Positions 8,834-17,219 of a stretch of 64,000 bases of DNA are shown here, one piece after another. The position numbers were made by a program, and so were the translations under genes. The stretch's first letter is position 1. Each line of letters opens with the position of its first letter. Source of the stretch: Tamaricihabitans halophyticus (GTDB lineage: Bacteria > Actinomycetota > Actinomycetes > Mycobacteriales > Pseudonocardiaceae); the NCBI RefSeq assembly GCF_004340875.1, contig NZ_SLXQ01000001.1, positions 744,001-808,000 of the forward strand, given 5' to 3'. The notes beneath the pieces were generated by a model, which was not told the DNA's origin, did not search any database, and saw only the letters and a program-made list of their open reading frames with translations.

Positions 8834-8862
8834 AAACCACCCACCCTCAACAGAACCGATGA
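8521..8862 (-). repeat. 342-bp perfect direct repeat, 5' part of methyltransferase copy 2
   Basis: Partner of 7432-7773. Codon third positions inside the coding part are almost only G or T, unlike the C/G-rich usage of neighbouring genes and of the divergent middle block. Confidence 0.95.
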
Positions 8863-8920
8863 CCGGCCAGCTGTCGAATCAGCAACACCTGAATGCTGTC
8901 GCCAACCGCTCGTGAACAAC

Positions 8921-10072
8921 TCAACCGGCAATCAGCCAGCTGTCCATATCCGCGACCACTTGCGCGGGAGTTGGTTGCCGCCCGATCTCCGCCTGAATCC
9001 GCTGCGCGCTCTCCCTTATCGCGGCGTCCTCGAGCAACTTCCTTACCAGCTGACTGATGCTCTGCTGGTCCGCGGCCGCGGCATCAAGCACGGCCGCGGC
9101 GCCGACCTTCTCCACCGCCGCCGAATGTCCAATGTGATCGGGTAACTGCGGGATCAGCAGCAACGGCGTGCCGGCGGCCAGGCTGGTGAGTGTCGTCGCC
9201 GCACCACCGTGCGCGACTACGAGGTCACAATCGCCCACGATGGAATCCAATGGCGCATCCGTGATCACGGTCGCCTGCTCACCTACCGAGCCGAGATGCG
9301 CCAGCTGTGTCGAGTCCACTGCGATGATCACGTCTAGATCGAGGGTGGATAGTGCGCGCACCACCCGCGCGCCGAGCATGCGTGCAGGCTCGAGCCGGCC
9401 GATTGTCCTGCCCCAGGTGACACATACGCGTGGCCGGTCGCTCGGCGATCCGCATTCGCTACCACCATAGTTCCCGTAGCCGCCGAACGGGACGTGCCGG
9501 ATGGGAACACGCGCGCGCACACTGTCGACCTGTGCGCTCGCGGGCATCGGATCGATGGTGACCGAGCCGAGCGTGTTCACCTCGCCGACTCCGTAGGGTT
9601 CGGCGAGCGGCGCCAGCAAGCCCGCGGCAAGGGTTCGTGCACGATACGCGAGGTCGGCCCCGAAGAGGTGCCGTACCGCCGGAATCCCTAGTGCTTGAGC
9701 CACTATCGGCCCAGCCCACTCGGTCGGTTCAAACACCAGTACGTCCGGTCGCCACGACCGCGCGAACCCGATGAGGTCATCGAGCATCGACCCCGCGTTC
9801 GCGCGAAACATCTCCAGAGCGCGTGGCACCTTTCCGGTACGCGACGGTACTTCCTGGCCGGAGAGTGGAACCAGGTAGTTCCGCACCATCTGGTCGGAGT
9901 CAACGTCATGGCCGACCTCGACCGACGAAAGGCCAGTCATTCTGACCATTGGCGTAAGGGCAGGCTGACTAGCCACTCGAACCTCGTGTCCCGCCGCGCG
10001 GCAGGCCCAGCCGAACGGGACCATGCTGTGCAGATGGGAGGGCCAAGCCCAGCTTGTGAACAGTATGCGCAT
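8921..10072 (-). CDS. Glycosyltransferase, MGT/GT-1 family (second copy)
   Basis: About 383 residues, GT-B fold, paralogous to the transferase at 2905-4116. It begins MRILFTSWAWPSHLHSMVPF and has the donor-site loop AHGGAATTLTSLAAGTPLLL near residue 295. I choose ATG 10072 because it matches the start of the other copy; GTG 10084 would add four residues. Two glycosyltransferases suggest a disaccharide or two sugar positions on the product. No NDP-hexose synthase or 4,6-dehydratase is in the window, so sugar supply must come from elsewhere. It is the first gene of the minus-strand run and is divergent from the SDR at 10328. Confidence 0.88.
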   Translation of the reverse strand: MRILFTSWAWPSHLHSMVPFGWACRAAGHEVRVASQPALTPMVRMTGLSSVEVGHDVDSDQMVRNYLVPLSGQEVPSRTGKVPRALEMFRANAGSMLDDLIGFARSWRPDVLVFEPTEWAGPIVAQALGIPAVRHLFGADLAYRARTLAAGLLAPLAEPYGVGEVNTLGSVTIDPMPASAQVDSVRARVPIRHVPFGGYGNYGGSECGSPSDRPRVCVTWGRTIGRLEPARMLGARVVRALSTLDLDVIIAVDSTQLAHLGSVGEQATVITDAPLDSIVGDCDLVVAHGGAATTLTSLAAGTPLLLIPQLPDHIGHSAAVEKVGAAAVLDAAAADQQSISQLVRKLLEDAAIRESAQRIQAEIGRQPTPAQVVADMDSWLIAG

Positions 10073-10157
10073 ACGGGCAGCCACCCTTTCGCGATCGTTC
10101 CGGCCAACTCGACGGCATCTGCTTGTGATCCGCCAGGACTATTCACGGCCATCCGCG

Positions 10158-10175
10158 TCGAAGCGGCCTCGAACC
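10158..10175 (+). promoter_or_regulatory. Candidate SARP box (two TCGAANC-type heptamers, 11 bp apart)
   Basis: TCGAAGC at 10158 and TCGAACC at 10169 are in direct repeat with 11-bp spacing, the arrangement bound by SARP activators. It lies in the 255-bp divergent gap between the glycosyltransferase (minus) and the SDR (plus). No other strong signal is visible in this gap. TCGA is common in this genome, so chance is possible. Confidence 0.35.
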
Positions 10176-10327
10176 CGACTCGGCCAGCGCCGACGGCGGA
10201 CCGGACCAGCGCACATCAGACAACCACGCATCACGCAACTCCGAGCCATCGTCTAGCCGCGCAAGCCAGCCTTGGCCGGTAGTACCGCTACCCAGCCATC
10301 GTGGATGGGCTACGCACAGGAGGATTG

Positions 10328-11023
10328 GTGAACGAGATGAACATTTCCGCGCGCACCGCGTTGGTCACCGGCGCGAACCGAGGACTCGGCCTGGCTACCG
10401 CCAACGAACTCGCCGCTCGCGGAATCCACGTTGTACTGACCGCGCGCGATACGCGAGCAGCTGAGGAGGCAGCCGGCACGGTCGGGGCGGGTACGGTGGG
10501 GATCGCACTCGATGTGACCGACGCATCGAGCATCGAGCACGCGTACCAGCTTGCCGGGCCGGTCGATATCCTGGTCAGCAACGCAGGTGTACTACTGGAC
10601 GGTGGCTCCGATCCGCTCACCGTGTCGCCGCGGCTGGTCGCGGACACCTTCCGTACGAATCTCTATGGCTCGTGGCTTGTTGCCCAACGGTTCATCCCGC
10701 GGATGCTGACGCGGCGTTGGGGCCGCGTGGTGTTTGTCTCGAGTGGAACCGGATCGTTCAGCAATGGGTTGTTTACCTCGGCGCCGTCCTACTCGCTGTC
10801 CAAAACAGCCTTGAATGGCCTCACGACAATGCTGGCCAAGCACACATCGGGCACTGGAGTACTGGTCAATGCGGTTAATCCAGGGATGACCCGAACCAGG
10901 ATGATGCCGCACGCGCCGCAGGACCCTGCGGTCGCGGCCGGCGAGATCGCCGACGTGGCGTGCCTGCCCGACGACGGCCCCACCGGGCAGTTCCTCCGCG
11001 GCGGCGAGCAGCTCGGTTGGTGA
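10328..11023 (+). CDS. Short-chain dehydrogenase/reductase
   Basis: A 231-residue SDR with the NAD(P) motif TGANRGLGLAT, the NAG motif VSNAGV, and catalytic Ser-Tyr-Lys (SSGTG, then YSLSK). AGGAGG at 10318-10323 points to GTG 10328 as the start rather than the upstream ATG at 10301. It may act as a polyketide or sugar ketoreductase; sequence alone does not decide. It stands alone on the plus strand, convergent with the flavoprotein gene, whose stop is 27 bp away. Confidence 0.85.
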   Translation: MNEMNISARTALVTGANRGLGLATANELAARGIHVVLTARDTRAAEEAAGTVGAGTVGIALDVTDASSIEHAYQLAGPVDILVSNAGVLLDGGSDPLTVSPRLVADTFRTNLYGSWLVAQRFIPRMLTRRWGRVVFVSSGTGSFSNGLFTSAPSYSLSKTALNGLTTMLAKHTSGTGVLVNAVNPGMTRTRMMPHAPQDPAVAAGEIADVACLPDDGPTGQFLRGGEQLGW

Positions 11024-11050
11024 TCGCCCAGCCGTGCGACACAGCGGCGG

Positions 11051-12658
11051 TCAACTGTGATCCGTCCGCCCTGCCGCGCGAGCAAGTACCCGCACAAGGG
11101 AATCGCCTGACCGTGGGCCGCCCACTGACCTCCAGGCGACGAACCCATCTGGCCGGACGAGCACCGCCCCCTCCGGTTTGATCGAGTTGGCCGTCGCCCA
11201 ATCCCGATCTACATCAACCAGATCGCCATGCTGCCCGATGCGATATGTCCGCACCGGAACACCGAGCTCCTTCGCTGCCTGATGCGCGGCGTTGATCCAG
11301 TCCTCACCGGAAACGGTCAGCAGCACGTAGGTGTCCCAGAAGAGATCCACCGTGGACACCGACTCGGCACCGCGTCGCAACCAGACATGCGGTGCCCGGG
11401 TGCCTGGCTCGCCCGAAAGCTCCAGTTTCGGCGTGAGTACGCGAGAATCCTCGGGATCAATGATCCCTGAGGACAGATACCGGTAGCCAAGCGTGACAAT
11501 GATGTCGTCCACCATCTCGGCACGGTCCTTGGCTTCCGCGTTGCCGTGCCTTATCCGGTTGCGAACCATTGCCTGCTCGGCCATCGCCGAACCAACTCGC
11601 CGCCGCTCGGTGTCGTACATGTCGAGCAGTGCATCGCCACCCCAGCCGTGGAGTACCGCAGCTAGTTTCCATGCCAGGTTATGCGCATCGTGTATCCCGG
11701 TGTTCGCGCCGAATCCGCCGGCCGGTGGATGTACGTGTGCGGCGTCACCAGCCAGAAACACCCTCCCGGTTCGGAAGGACTCGCTAACCCGCTGCGCTCC
11801 TTCCCACGGAACCTTCGCTACGATCCGCACATCCATATCCGGCGCCCCTGATGCGGCGCGCACGATCTCCACACACCGTTCATCGGTGAAATCCTCGGGG
11901 GTCTCACCACGCTCCGGATGGTAGATGGGCGCGGCCAGCCACGGGTCGCAACCATGCAGCCGAGAAAGCCCCATCATCGTCCCGCGGGCATTGGCGTAGC
12001 AGAGAATGAACTTACGTCCGTTGAGTAACTGCTCGAGCTCTGGTGCTCGGAAGTAGATGCTGAGCGCGTTGAAGACCGTGCCGCGCCCGTGTTGTGGTAC
12101 ACCGAGTTGTGTTCTGGTACGGCTATTCGCGCCGTCCGCGCCAACCAGCCAGGCTGACCGGACCGTCTCCTCGAGTCCGGTTTGCCTGTTCCGCAACGAG
12201 ACCGTGACGCCATCGGCGTCCTGTTCGAAGGACGTCAGCTCCGTATGAAAACGGATATCACAGCCAGCTTCCCTTGCCTTGTTGCTGAGCACCTTCTCGT
12301 AGCGGTCCTGGCCGCAACCCATTACCCGCTCGGGGCTCACTGTGGGCCCGTCGAGCGATGGCGACTCGAGGGTCACCGCATCGTCGATCTCGGCGAACGA
12401 CTGGACTTTGATGATGCCACCTTCGAAGTACGGGTGGGAGTCATCCATTTCCAGTTCCCGGATCTCCTTGCGGATTCCCGCGCCCCGGAAGAGTTCCATG
12501 GTACGTGCCTGCAAACCCGGCGCGCGGGGCAACGTCGACGTACCGTCCCTCTTCTCCACGAGGATCGTACGAATACCGTGCCTGCCGAGGAAAAGCGCGG
12601 TCGTGAGACCGACCGGGCCTCCACCAACTATCAGCACCGACGTCTGCTGCTCACGCAT
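11051..12658 (-). CDS. FAD-dependent aromatic monooxygenase (second copy)
   Basis: A 535-residue class A flavoprotein hydroxylase. The dinucleotide-binding motif VGGGPVGLTTALFLGRHG starts near residue 11, and the second FAD motif GRVFLAGDAAHVHPPAGGFG lies near residue 285. ATG 12658 is chosen because GAGGAA precedes it by about 7 nt and the Rossmann strand begins right after; the longer open frame to 12823 has no family support. It is related to, but clearly diverged from, the flavoprotein at 4134-5753, so the two likely oxidise different positions. It is transcribed divergently from the aminotransferase at 12905. Confidence 0.9.
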   Translation of the reverse strand: MREQQTSVLIVGGGPVGLTTALFLGRHGIRTILVEKRDGTSTLPRAPGLQARTMELFRGAGIRKEIRELEMDDSHPYFEGGIIKVQSFAEIDDAVTLESPSLDGPTVSPERVMGCGQDRYEKVLSNKAREAGCDIRFHTELTSFEQDADGVTVSLRNRQTGLEETVRSAWLVGADGANSRTRTQLGVPQHGRGTVFNALSIYFRAPELEQLLNGRKFILCYANARGTMMGLSRLHGCDPWLAAPIYHPERGETPEDFTDERCVEIVRAASGAPDMDVRIVAKVPWEGAQRVSESFRTGRVFLAGDAAHVHPPAGGFGANTGIHDAHNLAWKLAAVLHGWGGDALLDMYDTERRRVGSAMAEQAMVRNRIRHGNAEAKDRAEMVDDIIVTLGYRYLSSGIIDPEDSRVLTPKLELSGEPGTRAPHVWLRRGAESVSTVDLFWDTYVLLTVSGEDWINAAHQAAKELGVPVRTYRIGQHGDLVDVDRDWATANSIKPEGAVLVRPDGFVAWRSVGGPRSGDSLVRVLARAAGRTDHS

Positions 12659-12904
12659 AGCTGATTCCTCTGGTCGATATGTACCGCTTGTCGTGGCCGT
12701 CGGCCACGGCAAGCGACTGCCGTGCACAGCACCCTGCCGGCTACTACTCGCGAAATCCTCGAACCCGGTCCGGCCGATCCGAGCTGTCGAGCTCGCTCGA
12801 ACCCCGTTACGGAACCGCACCAATCCGCCTCGACTTGGTCACCAGCTTTATTGGGTTGAGTAGCCATACATCGATGACCAACCCGAGGAAGGTCCGAAGC
12901 TACG
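12659..12904. promoter_or_regulatory. Divergent promoter region with a 14-bp hairpin
   Basis: This 246-bp gap separates the flavoprotein (minus) from the aminotransferase (plus). An inverted repeat spans 12685-12715: 14-bp arms with one G-T mismatch around a 3-nt loop, centred on CGTGGCC/GGCCACG. Further right are TCGA-type heptamers at 12759, 12787 (TCGAGCT) and 12797 (TCGAACC). The last two are 10 bp apart, close to but not the 11 bp of a SARP box. No clear -10/-35 pair was identified. Confidence 0.4.
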
Positions 12905-14098
12905 ATGACGCGCTCTGGCAAGAAAACCGACCTTACCGACTTTCCACGCTGGCCAAGGTTCGACGACGAGGACATCCAGGCGGTTACGGATGTAGCCCGG
13001 TCGAACAGGCTCTCCCAGATCAGCAACTCCGCGGTGACCGACTTTGAGGCCGCGCTGGCCGCATATGTCGGAGTCGAGCACTGTATCGCGGTCAACTCGG
13101 GAACTGCGGCCATCCAGGCAGCACTAGCCGGGCTGCAGATTGGCAATGGCGATCAGGTCATCGCCCCAGCACATACGTTCATCGGCACCGCGAGCCCGAT
13201 CCTGCATCAGGGGGCTGAACCGGTAATCGTCGATGTCGACCCGGTGTCCTACTGCATCGACCCTGCCGCAGCCGAAGCCGCGATCACCCCACACACCAAG
13301 GCGATTATCGCCGTTCACCTGAACGGCCAGCCCGCGGCCATGCGCGCGCTTGCCGAGGTCGGCGCGCGCCACGGCGTCCCGATAATCGAGGATGTTGCCC
13401 AGTCTCCCGGAGCCAGGTACGCGGGTAAACCCCTGGGCTCACACGGTGTCGTTGGCTGCTTCAGCTTCTGGGAAGACAAGATCATCACTACCGGCGGCGA
13501 AGGTGGCGCGGTAGTAACTGATGACGGCAATCTCGCCGCACGGATCAGGATGTTCCGCCAGCACGGCGAGAAGCAGCTCGAGGGAACGCGGCTGTATTGT
13601 AGCCATGAGCTTGGCTACAACTACCGGATGACGGCCATGCAGGCGGCACTTGGCCTAACCCAGCTGGCCAAGCTTGACTCGTTTGTGGATATACGTCGCC
13701 GCAACGCGAAACAGCTTACCGCCGCACTGGAATCGATCTCGGGCCTACAACTACCGAAGGAGCTTCCGGACTGCTATCACAGCTACTGGAAGTACGTCTG
13801 CCGAGTTGACACGGGTCGGCTTGGGATCACGATCGATGAGTTCACTAAGCAAGTGCAGGAACTCGGCGCACCAGCATTCCGGCGCTACCCGGTACCGCTG
13901 CACCGGCAGCCGGTATTCAGCAGGACCGGCATGCCCAGGTACCACTGCCCGGTCGCGGACGCCCTTTCGGCGGAAGCCTTCTCGCTCCCAATCCACCCAG
14001 CCGTCGGGTCGGCCGAGTTGGAACTGATGAGCAGCGCGATTCACACGGTGCTCGGATCCACCGAAGCTTCGAATGATGGGAGCTATGGCGATGTCTGA
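12905..14098 (+). CDS. DegT/DnrJ/EryC1-type PLP aminotransferase
   Basis: A 397-residue fold-type I aminotransferase. Visible are the cofactor-phosphate loop VNSGTAAIQAAL, the PLP-Asp motif IIEDVAQSPGARY, and the Schiff-base Lys region FSFWEDKIITTGGEGGAV. The family makes aminodeoxy-NDP-sugars or aromatic amines such as AHBA. Paired with the aldo/keto reductase downstream, it could form an amino sugar for the two glycosyltransferases, or introduce an amine elsewhere. The reductase start lies inside the last codons of this gene, so the two are co-translated. Confidence 0.88.
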   Translation: MTRSGKKTDLTDFPRWPRFDDEDIQAVTDVARSNRLSQISNSAVTDFEAALAAYVGVEHCIAVNSGTAAIQAALAGLQIGNGDQVIAPAHTFIGTASPILHQGAEPVIVDVDPVSYCIDPAAAEAAITPHTKAIIAVHLNGQPAAMRALAEVGARHGVPIIEDVAQSPGARYAGKPLGSHGVVGCFSFWEDKIITTGGEGGAVVTDDGNLAARIRMFRQHGEKQLEGTRLYCSHELGYNYRMTAMQAALGLTQLAKLDSFVDIRRRNAKQLTAALESISGLQLPKELPDCYHSYWKYVCRVDTGRLGITIDEFTKQVQELGAPAFRRYPVPLHRQPVFSRTGMPRYHCPVADALSAEAFSLPIHPAVGSAELELMSSAIHTVLGSTEASNDGSYGDV

Positions 14099-15032
14099 TC
14101 CGATAATACCGACTACTCGGCTTGCGCCAGGCATTAAGCCTGCTTCTCGCCTTGCCCTTGGCATATCCAGCTTCGGTCAGGAAGAGCGCGGCTTTCCGGT
14201 ATTCGACCGATTCTTCGAAGCTGGCGGCAACTTCTTCGACAGCGCCTGGGTCTACGGCATCAACTATGGCGAGGGGGTCTGCGAGAAAACGCTGGGTTCC
14301 TGGCTAGCAAGCAGGGGAGTCCACGATGACGTGGTGCTCCTTGGCAAGGGATGCCACCCACCGCACTGCACACCGGATAGCCTCGCCCCGCAGCTCACCC
14401 AGACCCTCGAGCGGCTACGCGCGGATCACATCGATATCCATATGCTCCACCGGGACGACCCACGGATTCCAGTCGGCGAGTTCGTGGATGCGTTGTGCGC
14501 ACTTGTCACGGAGGGCTCGATCCGCGCCTACGGGTTCTCGAACTGGACGATCGAGCGGATCGAGGAAGCACGCGCCTACGCTCGGCGCAACAATCTGCCC
14601 ACCCCTGCGGGTGTCAGTAACAACCTCAGCCTCGCAGAGATGATCAAGCCTATCTACGACGGCTGCATCAGCCTGTCTGATCGCGAATCACGAACCTGGC
14701 TGGCGCATGCGGACCTACCGGTAATCCCGTGGTCGAGCCAGGGCAGGGGCGTCTTCACCCTGCCATCCCCGGATACCCTTGCCGCCAGCCCGCTTACCGA
14801 ATGCTGGTACAGCGAGGCCAATGTGGAACGGGCACGCAGGGCGTGGCGACTCGCAGCGGACCGCGATGTACTGCCGGTGAATATCGCCCTGGCCTACGTG
14901 CTGAACCTGCCCTACGCGACGTTTCCGATAATCGGTCCGCGTACCGTCGACGAGCTGGTTACCAGTCTCCCCGCCCTCGACCTGCGGCTCAGCCCGGACG
15001 AGCTACGGTGGCTCGCGGTCGAGGACGGCTGA
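14091..15032 (+). CDS. Aldo/keto reductase
   Basis: A 313-residue (beta/alpha)8 NADPH reductase. The catalytic tetrad is visible: Asp and Tyr in FFDSAWVYG, Lys in LLGKGCH, His in HMLHRDD. GGGAG at 14078-14082 lies 8 nt before ATG 14091, which overlaps the aminotransferase stop by 8 bp. Members of this family include NDP-4-keto-6-deoxyhexose 2,3-reductases of antibiotic sugars, which would suit the aminotransferase neighbour. The assignment to a sugar rather than the polyketide is inference. It converges on the multicopper oxidase, ending 8 bp from its stop. Confidence 0.87.
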   Translation: MSDPIIPTTRLAPGIKPASRLALGISSFGQEERGFPVFDRFFEAGGNFFDSAWVYGINYGEGVCEKTLGSWLASRGVHDDVVLLGKGCHPPHCTPDSLAPQLTQTLERLRADHIDIHMLHRDDPRIPVGEFVDALCALVTEGSIRAYGFSNWTIERIEEARAYARRNNLPTPAGVSNNLSLAEMIKPIYDGCISLSDRESRTWLAHADLPVIPWSSQGRGVFTLPSPDTLAASPLTECWYSEANVERARRAWRLAADRDVLPVNIALAYVLNLPYATFPIIGPRTVDELVTSLPALDLRLSPDELRWLAVEDG

Positions 15033-15039
15033 GCACGCA

Positions 15040-16620
15040 TCACACGACATCGAAGTTCGCCATCATGGCCATGTCTTCGTGTTCCAGGTTGTGGCAGTGC
15101 ATCATGTACCGACCACGGAACCCGTCGAATCTGGCCAGCACATCAACCGTTTCGAACGGGCGCACGTCCACCGTGTCCTTCCATCCCGCGTCCATCGGGC
15201 CCGGTTGCCTACCGTTTCGGCTCACGACCTGGAAATGCGCCAGGTGCAGGTGCACGGGATGGTGGAAATCACTGGTGAACCGCCACCGCTCGACGCTACC
15301 GAGCCGAGGCTTTGCCTCCACATAGGTCGTGGTGAACGTGCGCCCGTTGATGGTCCACTTGTGCCCGCCACTTTCCAGATAGTTGCGGAAGTCAAACCTA
15401 CGCGTGTTCTCCGCATCGGCCTCAGCAAGCTTCGTGAAGTTGGCGAGCTTATCGGGAACCCTGCTCTCGTCACGTTCCTGACGGACAACGTGGAACTGCA
15501 TTACGTTGTGCATCGCACCCGACTCCAGCTCGTTCACCAGGGTGATCCGCGTGCCGACCGGATACTTGGCGAAGTCGACCACGACGTCGAACCGCTCCGC
15601 CGGGGTGACAGTCAACGTCTCATGGTTGATCGGCCGGCCAAGTAGCCCGACGTCACTGCCAACCTGAATGAACGAGGCGCCATCTCGTGGCCCGGGGTTG
15701 AGCGCCAACCGGTAGCGCCGCGCGTTCGACGCGTTCAGTATCCGGAACCGGTACTTCGTCGCGGAGACCTCAAGGGACGGCCACGGCTTACCGTTTACCA
15801 GCGTCACGTCGCCTTGAACGCCCTGCATGTATGCCCGCTCGACGCCCGGAACCCGTTGCAGGGTCGGGTCCAGCGCAGGATAGCGGAACTCGCCGCTCTC
15901 TTCGAACGCGCGATCACAGATCATCAGCGGGATGTCTCGTTCGTCCTTTGGCAGCGGTAGCGAGTCTTCCTCGTCGTCATGCACCAGCAGGAAACCGGCG
16001 AGTCCCCGATACACCTGGGGCGCCGAGAAATCCATCCGGTGATCGTGATACCAAAGCGTGGCCGCTGGCTGGCGCAGCGGATATTTATAGTCCTTGGCGC
16101 GATCGTGGTATGTCCACGTTTCTGGCGGAGCCATCTCCTCGTGCCCGGAGTGGTTGTGCGGTTCGTACCCGCTCGGAACGACCACATCGGTCGGATAGCC
16201 ATCTGAATCCGGCGGCGTGAGCCCACCGTGTAGATGTGTCGAGGTAGGAACCGTTAGGTCGTTGGCCACCCGTACCACCGCACCGCGGCCGGAGCGAGTG
16301 TGCAGGGTTGGCCCTGGAAAGGTGCCTTCGTATCCCCATACCGTCGTCCGGGTTCCCGGAATGATCTCGACTTCGCGACTCGTCTCGACGACTTCGTAGC
16401 GATCGCCATCGGGTCCGGTACTGACCGGGTCAAGTACGCGCGGGATATGCAACGGCACCTTGAACGGTTCGGGCAGTCGCAGTCCGCTGGTCAGTGTCTT
16501 ACCCGCGGCCTCGGGCAGCTGACCGCATCCCGTCGCGCCGAACGCGACGGCCGCGCCAACCCCGCCGGCGAGTCCGATAAACCGGCGTCTCGATATGGCC
16601 GATAGCTTGCGGCTGCTCAC
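15040..16620 (-). CDS. Multicopper oxidase, Tat-exported
   Basis: A 526-residue laccase-like oxidase of the bilirubin oxidase/CotA/phenoxazinone synthase type. The N-terminus has a twin-arginine signal SRRRFIGLAGG, then a hydrophobic run and a lipobox-like ATGC, so it may be an exported lipoprotein. Copper ligands are complete: HLHG, WYHDH, HPVHLH and HCHNLEHEDMAMM (type 1 Cys with Met). It would oxidise phenols with O2 outside the membrane, possibly coupling or quinonising the polyketide. GTG 16620 is the start, preceded by GAGGAAGA and overlapping the stop of the membrane-protein gene by 4 bp. Confidence 0.9.
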   Translation of the reverse strand: MSSRKLSAISRRRFIGLAGGVGAAVAFGATGCGQLPEAAGKTLTSGLRLPEPFKVPLHIPRVLDPVSTGPDGDRYEVVETSREVEIIPGTRTTVWGYEGTFPGPTLHTRSGRGAVVRVANDLTVPTSTHLHGGLTPPDSDGYPTDVVVPSGYEPHNHSGHEEMAPPETWTYHDRAKDYKYPLRQPAATLWYHDHRMDFSAPQVYRGLAGFLLVHDDEEDSLPLPKDERDIPLMICDRAFEESGEFRYPALDPTLQRVPGVERAYMQGVQGDVTLVNGKPWPSLEVSATKYRFRILNASNARRYRLALNPGPRDGASFIQVGSDVGLLGRPINHETLTVTPAERFDVVVDFAKYPVGTRITLVNELESGAMHNVMQFHVVRQERDESRVPDKLANFTKLAEADAENTRRFDFRNYLESGGHKWTINGRTFTTTYVEAKPRLGSVERWRFTSDFHHPVHLHLAHFQVVSRNGRQPGPMDAGWKDTVDVRPFETVDVLARFDGFRGRYMMHCHNLEHEDMAMMANFDVV

Positions 16621-17114
16621 TTCTTCCTCGCTTTCGCCCGCTGCGGGGGAAGTTGATATCCGAAGGCCCACCAGGTCAACACGCTCGCCATGCCAAAGAT
16701 CAGCACGCCAAGAATGATGTGGAACGACACGCTGCGCAGGTACCCAAGCGTCTTCTGGATCTCGACGATCGTCACCAACGCGAGGGTTATCCAGAATGGC
16801 CAGGAGGAGGCGCGTGCCGGTCGCCACAGCAGGATGGTGGCCAGCAGCACGACGAGCAGGACCGACGAGTTGATCTGCGCGTTGACGTCGTGCCACATCA
16901 GCAGATCGACCTCACCCGTGACGAACAGGCCGGCAAGCACGGCCTGCGCGAGGGTCGAAAGCAGAAAAAGCGCCGACGACCAACGCAGCAGCTCAACGAT
17001 CCAGCGGCGGGTCTTCGTCCGCTCCGCCACCTTCGGGCTTTCCTCGTCTCCCTGCGCCAGATCACCCCACGTCGCCCCAGCTGGCGGGGTGTTACTACGT
17101 CCAGACCCTGTCAT
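16617..17114 (-). CDS. Small integral membrane protein coupled to the multicopper oxidase
   Basis: A 165-residue protein with a charged cytoplasmic N-terminus of ~40 residues, four predicted membrane helices (beginning LLRWSSALFLLSTLAQAVLA) and a basic tail ending KARKK. The helix 2 region holds a His (MWHDVN) and helix 4 another (FHIILG), so haem or quinone contact is conceivable but unproven. I do not recognise the family with certainty. The 4-bp overlap with the oxidase start argues that the two proteins work together, perhaps by anchoring it or accepting electrons. Confidence 0.7.
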   Translation of the reverse strand: MTGSGRSNTPPAGATWGDLAQGDEESPKVAERTKTRRWIVELLRWSSALFLLSTLAQAVLAGLFVTGEVDLLMWHDVNAQINSSVLLVVLLATILLWRPARASSWPFWITLALVTIVEIQKTLGYLRSVSFHIILGVLIFGMASVLTWWAFGYQLPPQRAKARKK

Positions 17115-17219
17115 CTCGTGACCCCATTTCGTCTTCCAGCCAGGGATTTCGCCAACCTAGCCAGCACCGAGCCAGCGTGGCTCGAAATCCACCTGAGTCC
17201 ACCGGCAGCTGCCACCGGA

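Noticed and set aside
7032..8862. Insertion sequence or transposon as the cause of the repeats
   Set aside because: No transposase or terminal inverted repeats; the repeats lie inside two homologous genes in the same orientation, which fits tandem duplication and conversion.
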